From Gautieria morchelliformis (taxonomy: Eukaryota > Basidiomycota > Agaricomycetes > Gomphales > Gomphaceae), in assembly GCA_015179125.1 (NCBI GenBank), contig WHVA01000019.1:186001-250000 (forward strand): 64,000 nucleotides of DNA, in the 5' to 3' direction. The notes under the pieces were generated by a model, which was not told the DNA's origin, ran no database searches, and worked only from the letters and a program-made list of their open reading frames with translations. This document shows positions 43,171-56,100 of the stretch, piece by piece (positions within the stretch are counted from its first letter, which is position 1; each line of letters opens with the position of its first letter). Position numbers and translations under genes: made by a program.

Positions 43171-45066
43171 CCCCACAGCATTGCGACATCTGTTGAAGGA
43201 GCCCGAGGTGGGAGAGAACGCTGCGATGGAGCCTGAGGTCAAGGGGAGTGCTGTGAAGGAGTCCGGAGGTACGTGACAAATTTCTTCCTGCTAACCCATC
43301 TAACTAGATCTTGGTTAAGAGCTCGCTCCTGTGGCTGAGCCTATCGCTGTGCCACCCGAATCTCCCCGACCACATGCCACAACACAGCCTGTGCGTGCGA
43401 ACCGGCGACCAATGTTCCTGTCATCTGATGACAAAGGTGAAGACGCCCCAACACCGCAGAAGGCGCAGAAGGCGCTTGGTCCTCAACAGCCCGTTTCGGA
43501 ACCAGCTTGGAGCCCTTCTCCAGAGATCGTAGCAGTTGAGCCGACTCCTGTGCCAAGATTGGATTTTAGGCGTTAATATCATGTATTAGTGAATACAGCG
43601 AATGCCTGAATAACTTTTGCAAAGAGATATGCCGTTCGCCGAATAAGGTGAACCAACAAATGTTCAGAAGTTAAGAGGGCTTCCCAATTGGCGTTCGCCC
43701 TATCTACAGTCGTAGCGAAATAGCCCATGGCACTTGACAATGTAACGTGCAAGGTGTCATGGAAAGGTTGTCTAAGTAGCAACAATGCTTTTGCCGGTGA
43801 AGGTGCTCCTTCAGAGCCCTTCGCCGACAGCACAGATAATAGTTCAAAGGCTAAGGTAACGAAGATGAAGTATGAAAACTCACCAGTGATGCTTAAGTCT
43901 TCCTCTGGTCAAAGATAGAAATCTATAGGAGAGGGCTCAAGACGATAATCACAGCAAGGTCAAGTTTTGCACAAGATAGACATATGATAATTGAACTGGG
44001 GAATATACATGCGAATGTAAACTACTTATATCAAATGCTCGTATGGTAACAGCGAATAGGAAAGAGGCCGTCATGAGTCAGGGTTGGATAGGGGTGCCCA
44101 GCCATGATACAAATAGATGAAATAAACATACAATAGAATGGAAGAGGAGTGCAAACATGAAACGATGGAGAGGGAAGAGGGCGAAGGCACCTATGTACGA
44201 AAACACGCCTTGGGACCTGGATATACGCCACCCTGCACGGACTCTTCGTCTGCTGGGTTGATCCCACACGACCTACGGGTAGGACGTCCCGGGAATGCAT
44301 CTTGGCCATATGAACACCTAAAGGGGTTGGATCGAGAAGGTGATGGGGCCAGTGATGAATCATCACCCAGGTAAATGGTGTCGATCGTGTTTGATGGCGT
44401 GCCTGCTGGCGAATGATGCGAGTAGCGAATGGTCGTTCGGCGAATGCGGCAAAGGGCGAATGGAGCGAACATAGAGGAGGAGTGGTGAAAGGGGAAATAG
44501 GGATAGCTGGGTGTAAGAAATACACGAGTCGAAACAATCCGACCATAGGAACATCGAAAGGGGGTTGATCCAAGCAGGTGATGGGGCCAGTGATGAACCA
44601 CCAAGCTGGTCAAAGGGCCAAGTGAATGCGCAGGTTACCGAGGCTGATAAGGTGCTGCAATCAGTGGTGAAGCAAGGCTCTGCTGATCATGCCTATCTCC
44701 TTGGGTGGATGATTTACATGGGGGTAAGTGTCCATCATTTTCAGAGATACTCGCAGAGTTAACTGAGTCCCCGCCATATCCCGAGCCAGTGATCAATGCA
44801 GCGAATTGTGGGAGATGCCTTCACTACAACCATACGTGTAGCGGGCTGGTGGGAAGGATGTGTGGGCGACGTATCTGAGATCGCCAGGCCTGTGTGTCGC
44901 CAGAGGGTAAGCAAATTTTTTTTCTTTCAGGTCTTCTTTTCATCATTCGAACTCATGTGAAGTGTTGGTCCCTCATTTAGATTATGAAGCGAAGGAGGAG
45001 AAGGATGGTCGGGAGGCTGAGGCAAAGGAGTGGGGCACGAAGACCAAGGCAAAAGGGAAGCGATAA
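43171..45066 (+). mobile_element. Accessory Cys-rich ORF of a gypsy remnant (I), opposite strand to its pol, broken
   Basis: Coding-like pieces on the plus strand include VKGSAVKESGG near 43250, a Pro-rich stretch 43320-43550, QVNAQVTEADKVLQSVVKQGSADHAYLLGWMI near 44620-44720 and a zinc-binding-like CGRCLHYNHTC with a following CGR near 44810-44880, then a Lys/Glu-rich tail ending at TAA 45064-45066. GT-AG-like gaps separate them. It resembles the accessory ORF of element C in layout. The family G LTR at 43551 splits it. The left join to C' near 43170 is a rearrangement. Confidence 0.6.
43551..44607. mobile_element. Family G LTR, copy D2 (partial)
   Basis: It begins TGCCAAGATTGGATTTTAGG and follows the other copies to about 44536 (GTCGAAACA), then continues with a partial second tail to about 44607. 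No target duplication is evident. Confidence 0.75.
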
Positions 45067-45195
45067 GGGGTCGACTGGGGGTTCATCCCTAGAGGGAGTC
45101 CAGGCGACGATTAGGAAATTAATGAAGTAGAATGGTCTTTTTAGAATTATTTTGAACATAGAAGCATTTCTTGGAGTTCTATAAGGTCCTAAGCC

Positions 45196-45520
45196 TTATG
45201 GGTTCTTCAGATACCTGGTGTGAACTTCGGCGAGTCCCTTCCACTCTACTAAGTACTCCCGCATCCTTTGGCGAATATGACTATCAAGGGTTTTCATGAT
45301 TTCGGATTTGATTTCGATTGGAGGTTAAGGCAGTGAGAGGGGATGGGAAGAGGACCAAAGGGATTGCCCAGTCTTTCGAATGGAAGTTGTGAGGATTCAC
45401 CAATGCGCAAGCACCATCCCCCCCTTTAGGGTACACGTCGCCCTGACGGGTAAATGCACCAGGCTTAATGGGTGAGGATGGTTTGGAATGGGCTATCGAA
45501 TAGTTTCGTTTTCTATTATG
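45196..45520 (-). mobile_element. Pol remnant of gypsy I: end of RNase H joined to a chromodomain tail
   Basis: Minus-strand pieces include KPGAFTRQGDVYPKGGDG (the end of RNase H in this group) near 45400-45460 and REYLVEWKGLAEVHTRYLKNP, a chromodomain end, with its stop at 45196-45198. The integrase in between is missing. It converges with the accessory ORF ending at 45066, with a gap of 129 bp. Confidence 0.65.
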
Positions 45521-46769
45521 TGTCAAGATTGGATTTTGGGCATTAATATCGCATGTTAGTGGCAAATGCCCGAATAGCGTGTGTGATCTAGCGAATCGCC
45601 CAGCGAACAGTACCGAAGAGGTAAGGGTTAAGAAGTAAGAGGGTTACTCAAAAGGAATTCGCCCTGATCTACAGTCATAGCAAAATAGCCCGTGGCACTT
45701 GACGATGTAGCGTGCAAGGTGTCACGGAAAGGTTGTCTAAGTAGCAACAATCCTTTTGCTGGCGAAGGCACTCCTTCAGAGCCCTTCGCTGACAGCACAG
45801 AAAATAACTTGAAGGCTAGGGTAACAAAGATGAAGTATGAGAACTCACCAGTGATGCCTAAGTCCTCTTCTGGTCGAAGATAGAAATCTACAGGGGAAGG
45901 CTCAAGACGATGGTCACAGCAAGGTCAAGTTTGCACAAGATGGACGTATGATAATTAAACTGGAGAATATACATGCAAATGTAGACTACTTATACCAAAT
46001 GCTCATATGGTGCTAGCGAATAGGAAAGAGGCCATCTGGAGTCAGGATTGGATAGGGGTGCGCAGTCAGGATACATAATAGATGAAATAGACATACAATA
46101 GAATGGAAGAGGGGTGCGAACATGAAACGATGGAGAGGAAAGAGGGCGAAGGCCCCTATGTACGAAAACACACCTTGGGACCTGCATATACGCCACCCTG
46201 CATGGACTCTTCGTCTGCTGGGTTGGTCCAACATGACCTACCGGTAGGATGCCCCGCGAATGCATTCTGGCCATAGGAACACCCAAAGGGTGTTAAGTTG
46301 AGAAGATGATGGGACCAGTGATGAACCATCAACCCAGGTAAAGGATGTTGATCCTGTTTGATGGCATGCCTGCTGGTGAATGATGCGAGTAGCGAATGGT
46401 CATATGGCGAATGTGGTGAATAGTGAATGGAGTGAGGAGTGAATGGAGCGAAGACAAGCGAACATGGAAGAGTGGTGAAAGGGACAACAGGGATAGCTGG
46501 GTACAAGAAATAAATGAGTCATGACAGCCTGCACCTCCTTGCAATTCATGATAGGACCAGTGATGAACCATCAATCCAGGTAAAGGATGTCAATCGTGTT
46601 TGATGGCATGGCTACTGGTCGAATGATGTAAGTAGCGAATGGCCATTTGGCAAATGTGGCGAATAGTGAATCGAGCAAGGGGTGAATGGAGCGAAGCCAA
46701 GTGAACATGGAAGAGTGGTGAAAGGGAAAACAGGGATAGCTTGATACAAGAAATGAATGGGTCATGACA
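45521..46769. mobile_element. Family G LTR, copy D3
   Basis: It begins TGTCAAGATTGG. A first TCATGACA end lies at 46527 and a second, after a duplicated tail of about 240 bp, at 46769. No clear target duplication is seen. From 46770 to 47209 no gene is recognised. Confidence 0.8.
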
Positions 46770-47209
46770 ACTGTGTAGTGAAAACTTCAGCGAAGCTAAT
46801 TCGTCCTGTCCTGCAGTGGTACAAGTCCCATTGAGTCCAACCTGCACGGAGGCTGCAACTGACACTATCCAAATGCATCCTGAGCATGTGGGTCTGTCAT
46901 GGAGTGGGAGTTTAACAGATGATGGGTTCTATGATGGATGAGGGCCCCAACACCTGGCATCCTGGCAGGAATGATGTGAATAGCGAATGCGAAAGCAGTA
47001 TGGCGATGAATATTTTGGCAAGATATTCGCTGGGTCGGGGAGCCGTTCGCTGGTTGAGGAGGTCATTCGCTGTGTGTTGAGGGAAGATTCGCAGAATAAA
47101 CGAATCATGTCATTATGCTTCCTTCTTCAGCTGAAAATAGGTGGATAAGAGTGTGGGGAAGAGATATGGAGGACTCAGAGGAGTGATTCTCGATAGGTTA
47201 GGCTGAGAG

Positions 47210-47630
47210 AAGTAATGGTTTGCCATCCATGTCAAACATCTGTACGTGACCAGAAGTATTCGGAATAGGAGTGGGTGAAGGAGTGACGCCTGGTGGAAGG
47301 ATAGAGATGTAAGAGATGGATCCAATCACCCTGTTCGGGATGTAACCCAAGAATGGCGGGGACAGGTTTTGAAGGAAGTAATGGTTCGCAATCTATGTCA
47401 AACGTCTGTACGTAACCAGAAAGATTCAGAATAGGGGTGGGCAAAGAAGTGACACCTGGTGGAAGGACCGAGATGTAAGAGATGGATCCAATCGCTGTGT
47501 TTGGGGTGTAACCCAAGAATGGTGGGGGCATGCTTGAAGGAAGTAATGGTTCACCACCCACGTCGAACGTCTGTACATAACCAGAAAGATTCAGAATAGG
47601 AGTGGGTGAGGAAGTGACAAGGAGTGAAAT
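47210..47630. repeat. Tandem repeat, about 165-bp unit, 2.5 copies
   Basis: AAGTAATGGTT recurs at 47210, 47377 and 47541, and ACGTAACCAGAAAGATTCAGAATAGG-like and TAAGAGATGGATCCAATC words recur in step. The period is close to 55 codons. On the minus strand it reads as a repeated Pro-rich segment (GYVQTFDxDxEPLLPS) downstream of the family G protease. Confidence 0.8.
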
Positions 47631-47633
47631 GTC

Positions 47634-50030
47634 CTACAAAGAAGAGTCGCTGAATAAGAGAGTAGTATCTAGGTATTCGTGAATGAAACCAGTAGTGGCT
47701 GGTATCCTATCAAAAGGGGAGACGGTGATCCGTGAACAGGGTGATGTGCATACGAAACCAGGGCAAGAGGAGAATGAGCTATCAATGAAATTCGGAGTGG
47801 CAACAGAGTCAATGAGAGTAGGAATGGAGTGGGAACTGATAGAAGAGAACAGATACACAGATAGTACAGAGTAGGTAGGATTGGTGTTCAAAGGGGTAGA
47901 GCGACCCATCGTTAACACCACAGAAGGATCGCGAGTTAGTCTTCCACGGGAGAGTCTTCACTACCTTCAGAAACCTCTTCAAGAGTGGTGACCTGAGGAT
48001 CACCTTTGAGGGTAAAGATAGCCCTGCCAGTGGTTGGGGCAGGTTCCTGATAGCAACACCCCTTCACGTGATGTGCGGGGGATTTGCCGCAATAAGGACA
48101 AAGGCCCTTGGATTTCCATCGCTCTTTCTTGGATTCAGTAAGATGTCCAGTAGCATCGAGGATACCAGAAAGGTCTTTCTGTTTGTCTGGCTTGGCTGCT
48201 GCTGAGGGTCTGGGGCAAGCGTTAGCATGTGGTGTGGAAGATGGTTCGGAAGAGGAAGGGGGATGGATAGAAGTTGTAATCTGCTTTTCGCCTTGATTCT
48301 CCCAGTAGCAATTGTCAATGCGAAGAGCCTGATGCTTGAGATCCTCGAGGCTTTTGGGACGTTTGTAAGAGAGCATGTGGTCTTTGATACGCTCGGAAAG
48401 GCTATGATAGAAAGTGTCATAAAGGGTGGCATCGTTCCACTCGATGTAAGAGGACAACTTAGCAATTGTGGTCATGTGGCGATTGTCGCGATGGGTGTCA
48501 AGCATCTTGAGCTTGCGAATAGCTCGCTCGGAAACCTGGATGGTGTTGGCCTGACCGAAAAGATGATTGAGTTCGTCAACAAAGGTAAGCCAGTTGCTCC
48601 AAATGGGAGGTTCTGGGACCTGAATGAGAAAGGGTTACCGCCGGATCAAGGCAATATCACTGAGGTAGGATGCTGTATAGGAGACTCGCTGTCATTCTTG
48701 CTGGAACTTCTGTGGCCTGTTGTCGAAGACCCTGATACAACTAACGATGAATGTTCGGAGAAGGCGAGGCTCCTTTCCTGTAAATTTGTCAGGTTTCGCA
48801 GCATTGGAATCACCGTCAGGGGTGGCCTGAGGGTAGGCGAATGGAAAAGGTTAATAAGGGTTCCAGGGGAATCCTGGTTGCGGCCAAGGCCCTCCACCCG
48901 GAGGTGGAGGTGGGCCAGGAGGTTCGGGGGGTCCGGGAGGTCCAGGAGGCCCAATCGGAGGTGCTCTGAAATGAGGAAAGGGTGGCCTGAAAGGCGGTGG
49001 AGGAGAAGGTGCAGGCCCACCAGGTAGGGCAGGAATCTGTGCCAGAGGTTGCTGCGGGGGAGATTGTCCCGCGAATGGCAGAGGCGCAGGCCTGCCAGGT
49101 GGGGCAGGGTGCTGGGAGTTGTTGTGGGGGAGGTTGACCCATGAAGGGGTGAGGTTGTCCTGTGAAGAGAGGTGGGGCACCCCCAAATGGCGCAGCATTC
49201 AGATCGTAATAAGGCATGCCACCGAAAGGATAGCCCAGGTGGTGTCCAAGTGCAGGGTCAGCGTGACGCCCCTGATCCGCTAAAGGTGCCTGGGGAGGAA
49301 GACCTTGTTGGGAATTGACTCGAGTGCGGTCACTGTGTATCAAATGGTGCGGACTGTGAAGAGCCTGTGAATAGTGCGAAGAAGCATGTGAGTGGTGTGA
49401 ATGAGATGAAGAGTGGTGCGAAGCAGGCATGTGAGCCTGAGGTTCCACTTGTACAGGGGTGGTGTGCCCAGTATTGAGAGGTGGTGCAGGCTGGGGATAC
49501 GGAGGATGTTGGGTGTAGTGCACATCAAGAAATGGATTCGGAGTATGACTAGGTGAAGTGGGTGGCAAGTGGAGTCGTGTGAAGGCCGATTGTAATTGGG
49601 GTCCAGAGGCACCGACAATCTGAGGGAGCCTAGAAGGATAAGGTGGTTGAAAGCTGCTGGGGTTCTGTGGGCGATCACTGGGCAAATTAGGGGCCAATAA
49701 GGGGCGTAAAGAATCGGCACTGGGCCTGTGGCTGGATATGGTGGTGCTGGCTGAAAGTGGGTGCTGAGGGGAGAAGTGCTGTTTGCCTGGAGGTAGCTGG
49801 CATTGAACATCGAAATGGGGTGGTGATGCATGTTTGGGGACCGGATGATGTGGTGTATGCCAAGATGCAGACGTGGCGACTAAGCGGGAGAAAGGGATGA
49901 TGTCTCCAGTGGGGTTTTGCAAAGGAAATGAGGCGGAAGCTGTTCGCCTGGGAAGTGGTGCTGGAGTAGGAACTGGGTCTGTCGAGCGAGTCCTATGGAC
50001 AACAGGGTGTTCTTGTTGTGTAGATGACAT
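47634..50030 (-). mobile_element. Family G gypsy gag-protease remnant, broken
   Basis: On the minus strand a His/Pro/Ser-rich N-terminal frame (48816-50030) starts just inside the family G LTR end at 50076. It is followed by a Gag capsid end (YDTFYHSLSERIKDHML, 48300-48480), a zinc knuckle (CPYCGKSPAHHVKGC near 48050-48110) and a protease-like segment (IPTLIDSVATPNFIDSSF near 47800). The same protease sequence occurs on the plus strand at 61651-62160. Reverse transcriptase and integrase are absent. Several breaks are present. Confidence 0.8.
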
Positions 50031-50075
50031 GAGAAAACAGAAGAATGCTTTGACTGTAGTTGTTAGTTCAATTAT

Positions 50076-50764
50076 ACTGTCAAGATTGGATTTTAGGCGT
50101 TAATATCGTGCATTAGTGAACACAGCGAATGCCCGAATAGCTTGTGCAAAGGGGTATGCTGTTCAGCGAAGAAGGTGCACCAATAAATGTTCAGAAGTTA
50201 AGAGGGCTGCCCGAACGGAGTGTGACCTATCTACAGTCATAGTGAAATAGCTCGTGACACTTGACGATTAACGTGCAAGGTTTTATGGAAAGGTCATCAA
50301 GCAGCAATGATCCTTTCACCGGCGAAGGTGCTCCTTCAGAGCCCTTCGCCGACAGCACTGATAGTAGTATGAAGACTGAGGTAACGAAGGTGAAGTATGA
50401 AAACTCACCAGTGATGCTTAAGTCCTCTTCTGGTCGAAGATAGGAATCTACAGGAGAGGGATCAAGGCGATAGTCACAGTGAGGTCAAGTTTTGCACAAG
50501 ATAGACATATGATAATTGAACTGGGGAATATACATGTGAATGTAGGCTACTTATACCGAATGCTCATATGATGCTAGCATGTAGGAAAGAGGCCGTCTTG
50601 AGTCAGGGTTGGATAGGGGTGCGCAGTCAGGATACAAATAGGTGAAACACATATACAATAGAATGAAAGAGGAGTGCGAAGATGAAATAATGGGGAGGAA
50701 AGAGGGGGAAGGTGAGGAAAGAAGGTGAAGGTGCCTATGTACAAAAACATGCCTTGAGACCTGC
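50076..50764. mobile_element. Family G LTR, copy D4, left part
   Basis: It begins TGTCAAGATTGG next to the leader of the family G gag, so in minus orientation it is the LTR of that element. It breaks at CCTGC (50760-50764), where solo LTR F is inserted. It continues at 51219-51235 and again at 61230-61650 beyond element C. Confidence 0.85.
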
Positions 50765-51218
50765 TGTTAAGGTTGTGAACTGTACTGTAGTTCGGCTTTA
50801 CCAAGGCCAAACTCGGGTCTTGGGTCTCGGGTCAGAGGGCTTGGTTTCAACCTCGTGGGTTGCACCCACTCAGTGTTCCGCCCTAATTTGGGGAGGATCC
50901 TGGCTATAAGCAAAGGAATGGGTTTTGATATCAAGCAGAGGTCTTAAGTACGATAAGCTAATTTGATATCTGAACTGAGGAACTATCATGGAATAGAGGT
51001 CTATAGTAAAGTAGTGTGCAGGGTCATGAAGAGAACATGATCAGATCAACGGTCAGGGGAACACAGGGTCAGGCAAATGGGGAACTAACTAGATAAGGGA
51101 ATCAGGGGTGATGGGAAGTGTGAAGGGGAACCCCGAAGGAAAGCTGAGTAGAACCCGAGGTTCCCGAACGAGAGCCAAAGCCGAGGCTTCAGTCTGGATT
51201 CGGGAACAGATCATAACA
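50765..51218 (-). mobile_element. Solo LTR F (454 bp), related to the LTR of element C
   Basis: It runs from TGTTAAGGTTG to CATAACA and is flanked by CCTGC on both sides (50760-50764 and 51219-51223), a clean 5-bp target duplication. Read on the minus strand it resembles the C LTR (AACCTCGGG, GGTTGCACCCACT and CCGCCCTAATTT shared in inverted order). Confidence 0.9.
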
Positions 51219-51235
51219 CCTGCATACATGCCACC

Positions 51236-51709
51236 TGTTAAGTCCCGTTCCCGAGTCCAGACCCAAGGCTGAGGCCTCGGTTCTTGCTCAGGAACCTTCG
51301 GGCTTAACTCGGGTTCCCTATCAGTTCATTATTCACCCTGATCCCCATTCCTAGATAGTCCCTGTTCCATTTCTGATGATCGTCCATCGACCCTGATTCC
51401 TGCTCGATATGGGCATTGATGCCCTCTTTCCGTTCCTTGCAAATTAGTATATAAACCCCCATCATGTACCCTAATTCCTCAGTTCTGATATCAACTTAGA
51501 TTCCTCATATCTTCCGCTCCTCTGTCTGATCCTCGTTTCCGAACCCCGGCTTCCAGCTGAACCCGTCTCCGATTCCGTTTCTGAAATTAGGGCGGAACAC
51601 TGTAGTGGGTGCAACCTACGAAGTTGAAGCCAAGCCCTCTGTTCTGAACTTCAGTTATCCTCGGCTCGGCCCTCAGGTTGAGTCTGAAGTACGACTTACG
51701 TTCTTAACA
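51236..51709 (+). repeat. 5' LTR of element C
   Basis: It begins TGTTAAGTCCCG and ends TTCTTAACA. A TATATAAACC promoter word lies at about 51450-51459. The matching LTR is at 60757-61229. Confidence 0.92.
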
Positions 51710-51729
51710 GTATATCAGAACTCTCCACA

Positions 51730-53099
51730 TGCAGTTGTTCGATATGCCTATCACTAGATCTTACACGCGTGCCCGCGGTAGCCACGTCACCCCGACCATA
51801 GAGGCCCGCCGCGCACGAGTGCTTCGCACCACCCCGATAACCCCCCATTCTGTCACCGCTATGACAACCCCCCTCCGCCTTCGGACTCGTCTAGACGCCG
51901 AGTTATAGGTACCGGTCACGGACACATCAGCAAGGTTCCTGAGGATCCCTGCGGTGAGTCCCCCGACCCTAGCAACCCCGGAGGCGGTGGTCATGGCGGC
52001 AATAATGACTCCAGTTCTGAGCACAATTCCGATCCTGATGCAGAGGCCCCGAGACCAAACCCCAACCCGAATGCAGAGGCAGACGGTGAGGAACAGGTTG
52101 GGCGCCGTATGCTCGCGGCTTTGGAAAAGCTCGCCAACAATGGACTCGGTGGAGGAGACCGCGCCAACTCAAAGGCAAAACTTCGAGAGCCCGACCAATT
52201 CGACGGCTCGGACCCGAAAAAACTCCAAGGTTTCCTTGTCCAGTGCACGTTGAATTTCCATGCCAAACCCCAAGCTTTCCAAGATGGAAAGTGAAATATG
52301 TCCTGTCCTTCCTCAAGGGAACGGCTCTCGACTACTTCGAGCCCTTCCTCACTGACGACCCCGTCACCAAGCCCCTTTGGGCCTCGGACTACGGCCTCTT
52401 CATGGAAGAGCTTTACCTGAACTTCGGCCCCTATGGCCAAGCTGCCAATGCCGAGGTAGAGCTCGACAACCTCGTCATGAAGGATAGTCACAAGGTGACT
52501 CGGTTTTTTGTCGACTTCTACACACTTGCATCCATGCTTCAGCACAACAACTCGGCTTTGCATCGCCAAGCTTACCTTGCATTGCCGAAGTGAATCAAAG
52601 ACGAAATGGTGCATTTCGACAAACCCCAATCCCTTGACGACCTCTGAGATCTGGTCCAGAAAATTGACCAAAGGTATTGGGAACGTCGCGGTGAAGCCTC
52701 TTGTGAGACTCAATCCACACCCAAACCCGAGGCCAAGGACAAGTCCAACCAAAACCGAGCCCCCCAGAACAATGACCGACGTCAAGGTCAAAGTTCCGGC
52801 AACTCCAACGCCAATGCCAGTAATAACAATCACAGCAAAGGCAAGGACAAGCATAAGGGGAACAACCCGTCCAAGGGTCAGAAAAAACCTGACTACGCTA
52901 ACAAGCTCGGCCAGGATGGCAAACTCACGCCCGAAGAATGCCAGCGTCGCATGGACAACAATCTCTGCCTAGTCTGCGTGCAGAGTGGCCACCGTGCGAA
53001 AGAATGCCCGAAGGCCACGTCGGCTCGGGCTGCAACGGCTTCTGAATGGAAGACGTCCGATAACAAGGCCGAATCATCGGCTTCGGGCACAAAAAATTA
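51730..53099 (+). mobile_element. Element C gag region
   Basis: A variable N-terminus precedes the capsid (KLREPDQFDGSDPKKLQGF, LKGTALDYFEPFL, FGPYGQAANAEVELDNL, 52170-52600). A basic linker and a CCHC-type knuckle follow (CLVCVQSGHRAKEC near 52970-53012). It is broken in a few places. Confidence 0.85.
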
Positions 53100-53199
53100 G
53101 TCAGCGACCCTCCGACCTCTGCGCAAACTGAGGGTCGCGTTGACTCAACTTGCGCAGTAGGGGAGGTAAGAATCAACACTTCTGCTCTCTTTTCTCTGA

Positions 53200-56100
53200 A
53201 CTCTCTTATAATTAGTTTGTCCTCGTCTCTTGTCCCGAACGAAAATTTTAAAGCACTAGTAGATTCCGGCTCTACCCATTGTTTCATAGAATCCGTCTTT
53301 GTCCGTAAATACACTCTCTGAACCCGTTCCATAGACCCACTCCCACTCTGTTTATTCGATGGTAGTACAAACTCGGTAATTACTGAAGCTGTAGAGCTAC
53401 CTATCCGTTTCCCTGATGGTCACACCCATTCCGTAGACCTTTATGTCACCCCCCTTGATTCGTCTGTTTCGGTAGTTCTCGGACACAACTGGCTCACCCG
53501 CTACAATCCGTTGATTGACTGGGTATTGGGCAGTATTACTCTCCGAACTTCCCTTGTCCTGTGGACCCCCCGCCGGCTTCGGCTTGCGCCGCAACAGCCA
53601 AGCCACCCCCAAGTCTGGAGGCCCCTCGGGTAGCTCTCCTTAACGCTGCGGCATTTTACTGTGCCTGCAAGTTAGAGGGTTCCCAGTGCTTCCAGCTAAA
53701 TCTAGCGACACCCGAGAACGAGGCTTCAGCCCACTCGGCTTCTGCAAAACCCGAACCCATGGACCTCAAGGACGTCCCGCCGGAGTATCATGACTTCGCG
53801 GATGTGTTCAGCAAGTCCAAAGCTGATACCTTGGCTCCACACCGACCCTACGATCTCAAGATCGCTCTGGAGGACGGCGCTACGCCCCCTCAACCTCCGT
53901 TATATTCACTCTCTACCTTGGAGCTTGCCACGCTCCGGGCGTTCATAGATGAGCATCTGAATATGGGTTACATTTGGCCCACTTGGTCTTCGCACGGAGC
54001 CCCCATCCTCTTTGTAAAGAAAAAGAGCGGTGAACTTCGGCTTTGCGTTGATTTCCGAGCACTCAACAAGATTACGAAGAAAGATCGCTATCCACTTCCG
54101 TTGATTACCGACTTATTGGATGGGCCCTGAAAGGCTCGGATCTATACAAAAATCGACCTTCGGCATGCATTCCATCTAGTCCGAGTCGCCGAAGGCAACG
54201 AGTGGAAAACAGCTTTCCGGACCCGTTACGGCTCTTTTGAATGGCTGGTCATGCCGTTCGGCCTTACCAATGGTCCTGCGGTCTTTCAATGTTTCATGAA
54301 TGACGTCTTCGGAGATATGCTTGATGTATGTGTCATCGTGTACCTTGACGACATACTCATCTACTCCGACGACCCGGTCAAACATAGGGAACACATCCGT
54401 GAAGTATTGCAGCGTCTTCAGAAACACAGCCTCTACGCCAAACCCGATAAATGCGAATGGCACCGTGACTCTGTGGAATTCCTTGGGTATATGCTCTCTA
54501 CCAATGGATTTACCATGTCTGAAGACAAAGTCCAAACAATCCGCGATTGGCCCGAACCCTGGAAGGTAAAAGACATACAGTCCTTCCTCGGCTTCGCCAA
54601 TTTTTACCGCCACTCTATCTTCAATTATTCCGACATCACTGTTCCCCTCACTCGGCTTACCCATAAAAGGCACCCCATGGGCATTTACTGAAGAGTGCCG
54701 AAAGTCTTTCAATTACCTCAAGGAGGCTTTCACTTCGGCTCCGATCCTGTCACATTGGGTTCCTGACCGACCCATGGTCGGGGAAACCGACGCCTTGGAT
54801 TATGCCCTCGGTGCGATCCTGTCTCTGTTCGACGACGCAGGCGAACTTCATCCCGTCGCCTTCCACTCTCGAACTTTTTCCGGTGCCGAACTAAATTACG
54901 ATGTCCACGATAAAGAGCTACTGGCAATCATTGAAGTGTTTCAATGTTGGAGACATTACTTGGAGGGCTCCGGCTCCCCTATCGACGTTGTCACAGATCA
55001 CAAAAACTTGGAGTATTTTTCCACCACTAAGTTGCTAACCCGACGACAAGCCCACTGGTCCTAATTCCTCTCACAATTTAACCTCATTATCCGGTTCCGT
55101 CCCGGAAAGCTCGGTACAAAACCCAACACTTTAACTAGATGATGGGACATCTACCTTAAAGAGGGAGGTAATGACTATGGCTCAGTCAATCCGCAAAACT
55201 TCCGACCGCTTTTCACAAACCAACAACTATCGGAATCACTCCGGGCAACTTACCTGCTTGCACCCATCCTCCGAGCGAGCACTATGATGGACTCCGAGAA
55301 GCTTCATGCCGACATCTTAGCCAACCTGACATCTGACCCTGTTGCCTGCCGGCATCTCGGTGATAGTTCCGACCCGAGATGCATGCAAACCGACGACAGC
55401 TTCCTACGCCACGATGGCCGCATATACGTTCCTGATACCAACGATCTCCGGCTCCGAGTACTCCAGTACAAACACGATCACATACTCTCGGGACATTTCG
55501 GCCAAAACAAGACCCTTACTCTAATCCACCGGGAATACACCTGGCCTGCAATTCGGTCTTTCGTCATCGACTTCTGCAAGTCTTGTGTCAAGATTGGTTT
55601 TTAGGCGTTAATATCGTGTATTAGTGAACACAGCGAATTCCCGAATAACTTGTGCGAATAAGTATGCCGTTCGGCGAATAAGTGAACCGATGAATGTTCA
55701 CGAAACAAGAGGGTTGCCCGAACGGGGCTCACCCTATCTACAGTCGTAGCGAAATAGCTCGCAGCACTTGACGACGTAACATGCAAGATATCGCGGAAGG
55801 GCTGCCTAAGTTTCGACGGTCCCTTCGCTGGTGAAGGTGCTCCTTCAGAGCCCTTCGCCAACAGCACAGAAAGTAGTTCGAAGGCTAAGGTAATGAAGAT
55901 GAAGTATGAGAACTCACCAGTGATGCCTAAGTCCTTGGCTGGTTGAAGATAGAAATCTTCAAGGGGAGGCTCAAGACGATGATCACAGAGAGGTCAAGTT
56001 TGCACAAGATGGATGACGTATGATAATTGAACTGGGGAATATACATGTGAATGTAAACTACTTATATCGAATGCTCGTACGGTATCAGCGAATAGGAAAG

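Noticed and set aside
44400-44470. Short recurring GCGAATG words in family G LTRs that look array-like
   Set aside because: Spacing is irregular and spacers are not unique. This is a eukaryotic LTR, not a CRISPR array.
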